From NCBI RefSeq assembly GCF_949287625.1, contig NZ_CASEGO010000059.1, positions 1 through 16,543 of the forward strand: a DNA stretch of 16,543 bases, read 5' to 3'. Positions 7,320 to 14,057 of this stretch are shown in pieces. The translations under genes and the position numbers were made by a program. Position 1 is the first letter of the stretch, and each line of letters opens with the position of its first letter. The DNA is from an uncultured Brachyspira sp. (lineage in GTDB: Bacteria > Spirochaetota > Brachyspiria > Brachyspirales > Brachyspiraceae). The notes under the pieces are model-generated. The model ran no database searches and was not told the origin of the DNA. It saw only the letters and a program-made list of their open reading frames with translations.

Positions 7320-7823
7320 ATGCCGCCTTTAATTATAGAACATGAAGAATATCCTTCAGTGGTTGTTATCGAATACAACAGTATATATAGAAATGAACTT
7401 CAGAATTTTATACATAATATAAAAATAAAAGATAATAAAGAGGAAGTTTATACTGATTCTTATTTCAATAAAATAATTCATACTAATAATACAAATATAG
7501 GACTTTTGACCATAGATGGAAGAATTAACGGTTATTACTATATAAATAAAGAGGGTGTATTGAAATATATATATATGAATTATCCTTATAGAAGAAATGG
7601 TTTTGCTAAACTGCTTTTAACTCATGCCATTAAATCAAATCCTAATATACAGTTTGAGAAAAACTCAAATCAGGCTTATACTAGATTAATCAGTTCTCCT
7701 ATATTTGAAGATATGATAAAAGGAAATGCTAATGGCGGTATGGATAATAATGCAGGAGGTATGGATACATTTGAAGATCTTACAGGCGGCGGAAGTAAAG
7801 AGGGAGAACTTACTTTATTTTAG
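7320..7823 (+). CDS. GNAT-like N-acetyltransferase with Gly-rich tail
   Basis: A 167-residue protein. The segment at about 81-103 (LKYIYMNYPYRRNGFAKLLL) matches GNAT motif A: a strand followed by the Arg-x-x-Gly-x-Ala acetyl-CoA pyrophosphate loop (Arg91 to Ala96) and a helix. The strand pair at about 60-76 (GLLTIDGRINGYYYI) fits the preceding GNAT strands. The domain is short, and the last 35 residues are a low-complexity tail rich in Gly, Asn, Met and Asp (NANGGMDNN, GGMDTFEDLTGGG), which is unusual for the family. The acceptor is unknown. A clear ribosome site (GGGAG, 7309-7313) supports the start. The next gene begins 14 bases after the stop, so the two probably form an operon. Confidence 0.65.
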   Translation: MPPLIIEHEEYPSVVVIEYNSIYRNELQNFIHNIKIKDNKEEVYTDSYFNKIIHTNNTNIGLLTIDGRINGYYYINKEGVLKYIYMNYPYRRNGFAKLLLTHAIKSNPNIQFEKNSNQAYTRLISSPIFEDMIKGNANGGMDNNAGGMDTFEDLTGGGSKEGELTLF

Positions 7824-7837
7824 TAATCAAAAATTTT

Positions 7838-8236
7838 ATGCGTTTTCTTATTCTTTTAATAATTCCTTTATTAATTTCCTGCTCGCATAATGCAGTATCT
7901 ATAGCGGAAAATCCTGAAGAAGTTAAAAAGGTAAAAGTTTATAAGCTAGTAAGCATGTACACATATTTAGACATTACTATAAGTATAGATAATGGAAGAG
8001 TATATGGTAAATCTGCTATAAATGATTATTATGCTAATTGCAAAATAGACGGCGATTTAATATCATTAGATATGATAAAGACCACTAGAAAAACTGATAT
8101 AGCAGAAAAAAGAAGAATAGAAGGCGATTATTTATCTATACTTCAGACAGCATATTCATTTAAAATAGATGGGTATAGACTTATAATATATACAACATTT
8201 ATAGATGAACCTCTTATATATGAAGAGATAAAGTAA
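7838..8236 (+). CDS. META/HslJ-like lipoprotein
   Basis: A 132-residue protein with a short hydrophobic signal peptide and a lipobox LISC; Cys15 would be lipidated. The rest (about 35-122) follows the META/HslJ domain pattern: a strand plus GRVYGKSAIND, then a YANCKIDGDLISLDMIKTTRK stretch, an acidic helix (EGDYLSILQTAYSF) and a final DGYRLIIYT strand. META proteins are envelope-associated and sometimes linked to stress or drug resistance; the exact role is unknown. The signature GCN loop is degenerate (SAIND). It is probably anchored in a membrane facing the periplasm. No clear ribosome site precedes it, consistent with coupling to the gene 14 bases upstream. Confidence 0.7.
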   Translation: MRFLILLIIPLLISCSHNAVSIAENPEEVKKVKVYKLVSMYTYLDITISIDNGRVYGKSAINDYYANCKIDGDLISLDMIKTTRKTDIAEKRRIEGDYLSILQTAYSFKIDGYRLIIYTTFIDEPLIYEEIK

Positions 8237-8294
8237 CTTCATCAAAATTAACCCTGTTTCAAAACTATTTTTATTATATTTATATATATAAATT

Positions 8295-8325
8295 AGTATA
8301 TACCTAAACAAATACAGTTTGTCAA
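8295..8325 (-). promoter_or_regulatory. Half copy of the promoter-like repeat
   Basis: On the minus strand TTGACA (8325-8320), 17 bp, TATATA (8302-8297), CT. It points left, so a transcript would run antisense to the 3' end of the META-like lipoprotein gene 50 bases away. Confidence 0.5.
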
Positions 8326-8553
8326 ATTTTAGTTATTTATGAATGTAATTACCATTTATTCATAATATAATATATTTTTATTAATAAATAAAATATGTTT
8401 TAGATGTATAGTAAATTACTTTTATTTGGTATAATAATAGGTAATCAGCCGTACGTATCGTTGACATTTGATAAGAATAAACAATACTGTGCGTCCCGAA
8501 CGAAGATGAGGGAGAGCTCGCGGTTGACAAACTTAAAAATTTTCAGTATATAC
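8295..8553 (-). repeat. Long inverted repeat, right copy
   Basis: The reverse complement of this 259-bp stretch aligns with 70-316 over nearly its whole length, with mostly single-base changes. The GC-rich segment at about 8490-8523 differs in sequence and is about 10 bases longer than its counterpart at about 100-122. The two copies are about 8 kb apart and in opposite orientation. Confidence 0.85.
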
Positions 8554-8575
8554 CTAAACAAATATAATTTGTCAA
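8524..8575. promoter_or_regulatory. Symmetric bidirectional promoter-like repeat, copy 3
   Basis: TTGACA (8524-8529), 17 bp, TATATA (8547-8552), 17 bp, TGTCAA (8570-8575). Both -35 boxes match consensus. It is in inverted orientation relative to the copies at 48-99 and 286-337, and its leftward promoter would transcribe the conserved repeat core. Confidence 0.6.
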
Positions 8576-8603
8576 AAATAAAATTATATTTTATTTTTAA
8601 TAT

Positions 8604-8620
8604 CTGGGGCAAAGCCCCAG
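8604..8620. repeat. GC hairpin
   Basis: CTGGGGC (8604-8610) and GCCCCAG (8614-8620) form a perfect 7-bp stem with an AAA loop. It is not followed by a T-run on either strand, so it looks like a dispersed palindromic element and not a normal terminator. Confidence 0.5.
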
Positions 8621-8701
8621 TTATAAAAATAAAAATACTAAAAATCGAAATAGTATAAATATTTCTTAATTTAGTTTTGAAACAAGTCTAATGTGCAGTA
8701 A

Positions 8702-8732
8702 TTGACAAAATAAAAGTGTTCCAGTATATACT
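8702..8732 (+). promoter_or_regulatory. Half copy of the promoter-like repeat
   Basis: TTGACA (8702-8707), 17 bp, TATATA (8725-8730), CT. The spacer ends in GTTCCAG, as in the unit at 48-99, so these two belong to one subfamily. It points at the terminator at 8776-8807, which would give a transcript of about 75 nt. Confidence 0.5.
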
Positions 8733-8775
8733 TATTTGTATAGAAATCTATAGAATGTATGATGATTATAAAAAT

Positions 8776-8807
8776 AAAGGGACTTAATTTTTATATTAAG
8801 CCCCTTT
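8776..8807 (-). terminator. Rho-independent terminator of the mgl unit
   Basis: AAAGGG-A-CTTAAT (8776-8788) pairs with ATTAAG-C-CCCTTT (8795-8807) around a 6-nt loop. The single A/C mismatch becomes a G-U pair in minus-strand RNA, and that RNA continues into UUUAUUUUUAU. This fits termination after the small gene at 8817-8990. The plus strand also ends in a run of Ts (8805-8811), so it may work in both directions. Confidence 0.8.
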
Positions 8808-8816
8808 TTTTAATTT

Positions 8817-8990
8817 TTAATGATATATTAAACTCATAATATATCTGATAAACTCAGCTGCGAGAAATATCATCACTATAAACCCTAAGAATATCCAAGA
8901 TTTTAAAGTGCGTTTTCTAGTCTCTTTTTTATTAAATTCTCTTCTAAAAGGATCATTATTATTATCATATTCCATAATAAAATCCGTCAT
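8817..8990 (-). CDS. Small single-pass membrane protein downstream of mglC
   Basis: A 57-residue open frame (stop at 8819-8817). Its ATG overlaps the TGA stop of mglC in the classic ATGA arrangement, which implies translational coupling. The first 30 residues are hydrophilic and basic near the membrane (RREFNKKETRKRTLK, 16-30). Residues 31-55 form one hydrophobic helix (from SWIFLGFIVMIFLAAEF onward). By the positive-inside rule the N terminus is cytoplasmic. The gene ends 10 bases before a strong terminator, so it is the last gene of the mgl unit. I know of no family for it. A role in assembling or regulating the MglA/MglC complex is only suggested by position. Calling it a gene rests on the overlap, the sensible topology and the tight terminator. 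Confidence 0.7.
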   Translation of the reverse strand: MTDFIMEYDNNNDPFRREFNKKETRKRTLKSWIFLGFIVMIFLAAEFIRYIMSLIYH

Positions 8991-10009
8991 ACTTTTTTCA
9001 AATATTTTTGTGTATCAACAGCAACAGCAGCGATAATGATAGCACCTTTAATTATGTACTGCAAATATGGAGAAATACCAACGAATGTCATACCATAGTT
9101 AATAACTTGGAATATCAAAACTCCAGAAACTATACCTAAAATAGAACCAATACCTCCAGAGAAAGAAACTCCTCCAACAACGCATGCTGCAATAGCATCA
9201 AGTTCATAACCATTACCCAAATTGTTAGTAGCAGAACCAACACGGGCAACCTCTAAAGAACCAGCTATACCATATAAAGCACCAGCCATAGTATAAACTA
9301 TCATAAGAGTAAGAGGAATATTAACACCGCTTACAGCAGCAGCTTCAGGGTTTCCGCCTACAGCAAATATGTTTTTACCCAATTTAGTTTTATTCCAAAT
9401 GACCCACATAATAGCCGTTATAATGACCGCAAATATGATTAGGTATGATATAGTGAGACTTCCTAATTTTATACCGCCTTGAGCAAGATTAGTAAATCTA
9501 GGGTCAAGTCCTCCTATAGGCTGAGCACCGTATGGAGGTCTGTCAAAATAAGTACTAGTTACACCGTAAAGTATAAGCTGCATACCTAAAGTAGCAATAA
9601 ACGGAGTTACATAAAGTTTAGAAATGATAAAACCATTTAAAAATCCAAATACCATAAGTATAACCATAACTAATAGTATAGGAAGTATAACTGGAAGCAT
9701 TGGAAGGTCTGGGTACATTCTAGTAGGATTAGTAGGTGATTGTAATAGAGAAGCACTTACAACAGCAGCAAGTCCTACAGCTCTTCCAGCTCCTAAGTCA
9801 TTACCTTGAGTTACAAGAAGTGTTCCTACTCCTACAGCTATTATCATACGTGTAGAGGCTTGAGCAAATATGTTTATGAAGTTACTAAGCCTGAAGAAAC
9901 TAGGTTCTTTAATGATAATACCTATAATTATTATAAGTAATGCTGCAAATATAGCATTGTTTAATACAAATGATTTAATAGTTTTAATGTTTATTTTATT
10001 TGTGTCCAT
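8987..10009 (-). CDS. mglC: Galactose/methyl-galactoside ABC transporter permease MglC
   Basis: A 340-residue inner-membrane permease of the BPD_transp_2 (MglC/RbsC) type, close in length to E. coli MglC. It is hydrophobic throughout, with about eight to ten membrane segments starting at about residues 16-32. The GNPEAAAVSGVN motif (about 218-229) is the cytoplasmic loop that contacts the ATPase in this family. Nearby GNGYELDAIAACVVGGVSFSGG (about 265-286) is also highly characteristic. It forms the sugar channel with MglA. It starts 18 bases after mglA with a good ribosome site (AAGGA), so the two are co-translated. Its TGA overlaps the start of the small membrane-protein gene. Substrate assignment rests on the adjacent MglB1. 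Confidence 0.95.
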   Translation of the reverse strand: MDTNKINIKTIKSFVLNNAIFAALLIIIIGIIIKEPSFFRLSNFINIFAQASTRMIIAVGVGTLLVTQGNDLGAGRAVGLAAVVSASLLQSPTNPTRMYPDLPMLPVILPILLVMVILMVFGFLNGFIISKLYVTPFIATLGMQLILYGVTSTYFDRPPYGAQPIGGLDPRFTNLAQGGIKLGSLTISYLIIFAVIITAIMWVIWNKTKLGKNIFAVGGNPEAAAVSGVNIPLTLMIVYTMAGALYGIAGSLEVARVGSATNNLGNGYELDAIAACVVGGVSFSGGIGSILGIVSGVLIFQVINYGMTFVGISPYLQYIIKGAIIIAAVAVDTQKYLKKV

Positions 10010-10027
10010 GATTTTTCCTTTTTAAAA

Positions 10028-11533
10028 TTATAAATATTTAGCAGACAATGCCATAATTTCTTCCTGATTAGTATTTTTAGTTTCAACAATACCAGCCACT
10101 CTGCCGTTACTCATAACCATTATTCTGTCTGTTATGCCGAGCAATTCAGGCATTTCAGAACTAACTACTATTACAGCCTTTCCAACAGTTGCTAAATCTA
10201 TAATAAGTCTGTATATATCATATTTAGCACCGACATCAATACCTCTGGTAGGTTCGTCAAGCATAAGAATATCAGGTTTACTTAAAAGCCATCTTCCTAA
10301 AATAACTTTCTGCTGATTACCTCCTGATAAAGATTGTATAGCAGTTTTCTCAGAAGGAGTTTTTACCTGCATACTATCTATTACCCATTTAGTATCTTCA
10401 TGCATTTTTTTATTATCTAAAAAACCAAATTTATTTTTATAATGGTCTATATTTGCTATAGTAGAATTAAAATTAATAGAAAGCATACTAAATATACCAG
10501 TTTGTCTTCTCTCTTCTGTAACTAGAGCAAAACCATTTTTTATAGCTTTTCTAGTAGAAGAATTATTAACTTCATGGTCCATTTTTATAACATGTCCGGA
10601 AGATAAAGTACGCATACCAAATATACTTTCTAATACTTCGGTTCTTTTAGCACCAACAAGCCCTGCTATACCAAATACTTCTCCTTTTCTTACATTGAAA
10701 TTAACATCTTTAAGAGAAGGCTGGTAAAATGCTGTAAAATCTTTTATTTCTAAAATATTTTCAGCAGGAGTATTTGTTTTTTCAGGGAAACGGTTGGTTA
10801 AATCTCTTCCTACCATCTGTTTAATAATCATATCAGTGGTTAATTCTTTTGCTGGTGTAGTAGCAACATATTTACCATCTCTCATTATAGTAACTTCATC
10901 AGATATCTGCAGTATTTCTTCCATTTTGTGAGATATATAAATCATACCTACACCTCTGCTTTGAAGTTTTTTTATGATTTTAAATAATTTTGCTACTTCT
11001 TTTTCTGTGAGGGAGCTAGTAGGTTCATCTAATACCAATATTTTAGAGTTGTAAGAAACAGCTTTTGCTATTTCAACCATTTGCATTTCTGATACAGATA
11101 ATGTAGATACTTTTGTTCTAGGATCTAGCGGTATTTCTAAATCATCAAAAATCGCTTTAGTATCATCATACATCTTCTTCTCATCAATAATAACTCCCAT
11201 CTTAGTCGGATATTTACCAAGCCATATATTATCCTGTATATTTCTTTGTCTAACTTGGTTAAGCTCTTGGTGAACCATAGCCACACCATTATTTAAAGCC
11301 TGTTTAGGTGATGTGAAATTAACTTCTTTACCGTCTAAATATATTTCTCCGCTGTCTTTGCGGTATATACCAAATAAACATTTCATTAAAGTAGATTTAC
11401 CAGCTCCGTTTTCACCCATAAGAGCCACTACCTCTCCTTCTCTTACAGTAAGCTTAACATCATCTAATGCTTTAACACCAGGAAAAGACTTTGAAATACC
11501 TTTCATTTCAAGAACAATCTTTTTATTATCCAT
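10028..11533 (-). CDS. mglA: Sugar ABC transporter ATPase MglA (two nucleotide-binding domains)
   Basis: A 501-residue fused dimer of ABC ATPase domains that powers import through MglC. NBD1 has Walker A GENGAGKST (40-48), an LSVSEMQMVE signature (about 145-154), Walker B ILVLDE (165-170) and the switch His202. NBD2 has a degenerate Walker A, GLVGAKRTE (291-299), without the GK[ST] core, but an intact LSGGNQQKV signature (402-410) and Walker B ILMLDE (422-427). Its switch position reads SSE in place of SH. One degenerate site is normal for MglA/RbsA-type ATPases and is not a sign of decay. AAAGG lies about 11 bases before the ATG. The gene follows mglB1 after a 105-bp gap with a strong hairpin, which would lower its expression relative to the binding protein. 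Confidence 0.95.
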   Translation of the reverse strand: MDNKKIVLEMKGISKSFPGVKALDDVKLTVREGEVVALMGENGAGKSTLMKCLFGIYRKDSGEIYLDGKEVNFTSPKQALNNGVAMVHQELNQVRQRNIQDNIWLGKYPTKMGVIIDEKKMYDDTKAIFDDLEIPLDPRTKVSTLSVSEMQMVEIAKAVSYNSKILVLDEPTSSLTEKEVAKLFKIIKKLQSRGVGMIYISHKMEEILQISDEVTIMRDGKYVATTPAKELTTDMIIKQMVGRDLTNRFPEKTNTPAENILEIKDFTAFYQPSLKDVNFNVRKGEVFGIAGLVGAKRTEVLESIFGMRTLSSGHVIKMDHEVNNSSTRKAIKNGFALVTEERRQTGIFSMLSINFNSTIANIDHYKNKFGFLDNKKMHEDTKWVIDSMQVKTPSEKTAIQSLSGGNQQKVILGRWLLSKPDILMLDEPTRGIDVGAKYDIYRLIIDLATVGKAVIVVSSEMPELLGITDRIMVMSNGRVAGIVETKNTNQEEIMALSAKYL

Positions 11534-11582
11534 ATATTAAAAACCTTTAAGAATTGAAATTTTACTTCCACTATAATAATAA

Positions 11583-11617
11583 TACAGGGATATTAAGATT
11601 AAAATAATATCCCTGTA
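11583..11617 (-). terminator. Hairpin between mglB1 and mglA (attenuator or processing stem)
   Basis: TACAGGGATATTA (11583-11595) and TAATATCCCTGTA (11605-11617) form a perfect 13-bp stem with a 9-nt loop, 21 bases after the mglB1 stop. Minus-strand RNA then reads UUAUUAUUAUAG, only moderately U-rich, so partial termination or 3'-end protection of the mglB1 message is more likely than a full stop. Such stems are common after binding-protein genes that need higher expression than their transporter. Confidence 0.7.
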
Positions 11618-11638
11618 ATCTATAGTAAAAACTATTTA

Positions 11639-12694
11639 TTATTTATATGCTTCTTCAGCAACATTTATATTATTTTTAGTTATAGGAACATAAGGAACGC
11701 GAACAGCTTTTACTTCGTCCAAAGTCCAAGTAGTACCATCTAAAGGATCTTTTCCAGCTGCAGCATTTAAAGTAATGTCTACAAGAGCCTGAGACTGACC
11801 AACTGGGTCATTAAGTACTGAACCTGCTACAGTTCCTTTTTTAATTTCATTAATCATTTCTGGAATAGCATCAACTCCAACTATAGGTATATATTTAGTA
11901 GTGTCTCCTTCTTTGTTGTATCCTAAAGCTTGTACTGATTGTAAAGCACCTAAAGCCATAGCATCATTGTTGCAGAAGATGTATTCAATTTTATCGCCAT
12001 GTTTTTGCATCCAAGCATCTACTATATCTTTAGCTTTTGCTGTATCCCACATAGCAGTTTGCTCTGGTTCTAATCTTTCTACTTGAACACCATTATTAGT
12101 TATGTATAAAGTAACATGACTAGTTCTAGCTTCAGCATCTGGGTGGCCTGGTTCACCTTTTAATAATACATACTGTATGATTCCATCGCCGTTTCTATCC
12201 CAAGCAGGATTAGCTTTCCAAGTATCTACAACTATTTTTCCCTGCATATCGCCTGATTCCTCTGGAGTAGTACCTACATACCAAGTTTTATCATAACTAG
12301 CCATAGCCTGCTCACTAGGCTGTTTATTAAAGAAAATAACTGGTATATTTTTAGCTTTAGCTTTATCTATAATAGTTTGAGCTGCCTGAGGGTCAACCAA
12401 GTTAATAGCTAATGCTTTAGCATCTTTTTGAATCATAACATCAACTTGGTCATTTTGCTGAGCTTGGTTATTTTGTGAGTCATTGATTATTAAATTAGCT
12501 TTTCCAGCGATTCTGCTTTCAATATTTCTTCTGTAGAAAGACATAAAATTATCATCATAACGGTAGATTGTTACTCCGATAGTTGGACCGTCTGTAGAAG
12601 CTGCTGCAGATGAAGAAGAATTGCCGCCGCATGATAGTACAAAAATAGAAGACATTATTAAAAATGCTCCTATAACGATAAGTGATTTTTTCAT
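11639..12694 (-). CDS. mglB: D-galactose/glucose-binding lipoprotein MglB (copy 1)
   Basis: A 351-residue periplasmic binding lipoprotein that delivers sugar to MglA/MglC. The signal peptide ends in the lipobox VLSC, with Cys22 lipidated. Aligned by eye with E. coli MglB, every sugar contact is kept: Asp48, Phe50, Asn123, His184, Asp186, Arg190, Trp216, Asn243, Asp275 and Asn295. Phe50 and Trp216 are the aromatic pair that sandwich the sugar ring. The calcium loop DRNGDGIIQ (166-174) is also present. The ribosome site AAGGAG is strong, and a promoter (TTGATT, 16 bp, TATACT) lies just upstream. It is the only copy directly ahead of mglA, and the best candidate for the main galactose/glucose receptor. 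In enteric bacteria the equivalent protein also signals to a chemoreceptor; that role is possible but not shown here. Confidence 0.93.
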   Translation of the reverse strand: MKKSLIVIGAFLIMSSIFVLSCGGNSSSSAAASTDGPTIGVTIYRYDDNFMSFYRRNIESRIAGKANLIINDSQNNQAQQNDQVDVMIQKDAKALAINLVDPQAAQTIIDKAKAKNIPVIFFNKQPSEQAMASYDKTWYVGTTPEESGDMQGKIVVDTWKANPAWDRNGDGIIQYVLLKGEPGHPDAEARTSHVTLYITNNGVQVERLEPEQTAMWDTAKAKDIVDAWMQKHGDKIEYIFCNNDAMALGALQSVQALGYNKEGDTTKYIPIVGVDAIPEMINEIKKGTVAGSVLNDPVGQSQALVDITLNAAAGKDPLDGTTWTLDEVKAVRVPYVPITKNNINVAEEAYK

Positions 12695-12736
12695 TTTAGA
12701 AAACTCCTTAAATTAATTAATATTCTCTATGTAATT

Positions 12737-12764
12737 AGTATATAAATTTATTTTCTTAAATCAA
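12737..12764 (-). promoter_or_regulatory. Promoter candidate for mglB1
   Basis: On the minus strand TTGATT (12764-12759), 16 bp, TATACT (12742-12737). The start site would lie about 35 bases before the mglB1 ATG. Together with the terminator at 12894-12925 it makes mglB1-mglA-mglC a separate transcription unit. Confidence 0.6.
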
Positions 12765-12893
12765 GTTAAAACAATTTTTTTACATTTTGACAATATATGC
12801 TGATACTGCATACTGAATTTGTTATGATTTATGATTAATTCTTATTGTTTTTGTAAAATAATATTACGTTTATAATATAAATAGAATTTAAAA

Positions 12894-12925
12894 AAAGACA
12901 GCCAACATTATTATCAGCTGTCTTT
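12894..12925 (-). terminator. Rho-independent terminator after mglB2
   Basis: AAAGACAGC (12894-12902) pairs with GCTGTCTTT (12917-12925) around a 14-nt loop. In minus-strand RNA the stem runs into a stretch of seven or more Us. It lies about 45 bases beyond the mglB2 stop. Confidence 0.75.
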
Positions 12926-12967
12926 ATTTTCTCTTTTTTTATTTATTATCTTTTATTTATTGTCAGA

Positions 12968-13987
12968 CTATTGTACTTCAATAGTTATTGGTTTATAATG
13001 TATCCTTACAGATTTTGTATTATCTAATGTCCAAACTGTACCTAATATAGGATTTGATGTTTCGCCTTTAAATAGATTAAGTGCCAAATCAGAAACAGCC
13101 CTAGCTTGATTAACACTATCATTTAGAACTGTACCAACTATATTTCCATTTTCAATTTCTTTAATAGTTTCATTAATAGCATCTATTCCTACTATAGGTA
13201 TAAATTTATTAGATTCGCCTTTGTTATATCCGAATTCCTGTACAGATTCTAAAGCTCCTAATGCCATTTCATCATTATTTGAAAATATGTATTCTATTTT
13301 GGTATCAGTATCTTCATTATCATGATTAGATAACCAATAGTCTACAATAGTTTTGGCTTTATTTCTGTTCCACATAGCTGTTTTTTTATCTAATATTTCC
13401 AATTCTATACCGCTATTTTCAATAAATGAAATAAGTTTTTCTGTTCTGATTTTTGTATCAGCATGACCTGGTTCTCCTTCAAGTATTACACATTGAATCT
13501 TACCGTCGCCATTTTTATCCCAAGAAGGATTTGATTTCCAACTGTCAACTATAATTTTTCCCTGAAGATTAACAGCTTCTTCGCTTAAAGTACCAACATA
13601 CCATACTTTATCATAACTATTCATAACTGAAGGGTCTGGTGCCTTATTAAATAATATTATAGGGGTATCACTTTTTTTAGCTTTATCAACTATATCCTGA
13701 GCTGCCAGAGTATCAACCAAATTTATCACCAGAACTTTAGCTCCCTTTGAAATATAACTATCTACCTGACTGTTTTGTGTGGTTTGATTGTTTTGGGAGT
13801 CATTTACTATATATTTAGCTCTTCCAGAGATAAATTGTTCTATATTACTTTTTAAACTATTGGCAAACGGATCATCTGTTCTATATATAGTAATTCCTAT
13901 AAAATTATTATTACTGTTATTACTAGAACAGGAAGCTATAATAAAACTTGTTAAAATTATTAGCAATAATAGAATTTTTTTACCCAT
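12968..13987 (-). CDS. MglB-like sugar-binding lipoprotein (copy 2)
   Basis: A 339-residue paralogue of MglB1 with signal peptide and lipobox IASC (Cys20). All ten contacts known from E. coli MglB are kept: Asp39, Phe41, Asn114, His175, Asp177, Arg181, Trp206, Asn238, Asp269 and Asn289. The calcium loop DKNGDGKIQ (157-165) is also present. Differences lie around the pocket: YRTDDPF in place of YRYDDNF, GHADTKIR in place of GHPDAEAR, and MWNR in place of MWDT. There is a short acidic insertion near 221-229 (HDNEDTDTK), and the C terminus lacks the final INEAAEAYK-type helix. It probably binds galactose, glucose or a close relative. The ribosome site is TAGGAGC. It lies 70 bp after mglB3 without a clear terminator, so they are probably co-transcribed, and it is followed by its own terminator. 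Confidence 0.9.
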   Translation of the reverse strand: MGKKILLLLIILTSFIIASCSSNNSNNNFIGITIYRTDDPFANSLKSNIEQFISGRAKYIVNDSQNNQTTQNSQVDSYISKGAKVLVINLVDTLAAQDIVDKAKKSDTPIILFNKAPDPSVMNSYDKVWYVGTLSEEAVNLQGKIIVDSWKSNPSWDKNGDGKIQCVILEGEPGHADTKIRTEKLISFIENSGIELEILDKKTAMWNRNKAKTIVDYWLSNHDNEDTDTKIEYIFSNNDEMALGALESVQEFGYNKGESNKFIPIVGIDAINETIKEIENGNIVGTVLNDSVNQARAVSDLALNLFKGETSNPILGTVWTLDNTKSVRIHYKPITIEVQ

Positions 13988-14057
13988 ATATGCTCCTACA
14001 ATTTTATTTTGCTATTTTTTAAACATTTAAAACACAATTATGTAAATTTGATAATTG

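Larger units (their letters stand above)
8255..8684. mobile_element. Possible MITE-like element with 13-bp inverted ends
   Basis: TGTTTCAAAACTA (8255-8267) and its exact reverse complement (8672-8684) bound 430 bp of non-coding DNA made of repeat modules. There is no transposase and I see no clear target-site duplication. Related short motifs occur alone at 15213-15225 and 16453-16465, so the ends may be a widespread intergenic motif and not true transposon termini. Confidence 0.35.
8237..8775. other. Gene-free repeat cluster
   Basis: No credible gene. The cluster holds a 430-bp segment bounded by 13-bp inverted repeats (8255-8684), which contains the right copy of the long inverted repeat, one full and one half promoter-like unit, and a GC hairpin. 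A further half unit lies at 8702-8732. Confidence 0.7.

Noticed and set aside
8404..8658. An 84-codon plus-strand open frame in the repeat cluster
   Set aside because: It overlaps the long inverted repeat. The homologous left copy has a two-base length difference and an early stop in the same frame, so the frame is not conserved.
10635..10665. Degenerate second Walker A in mglA as a sign of a broken gene
   Set aside because: Loss of the GK[ST] core in the second domain is typical of MglA/RbsA-type sugar ATPases, and the signature and Walker B motifs are intact.
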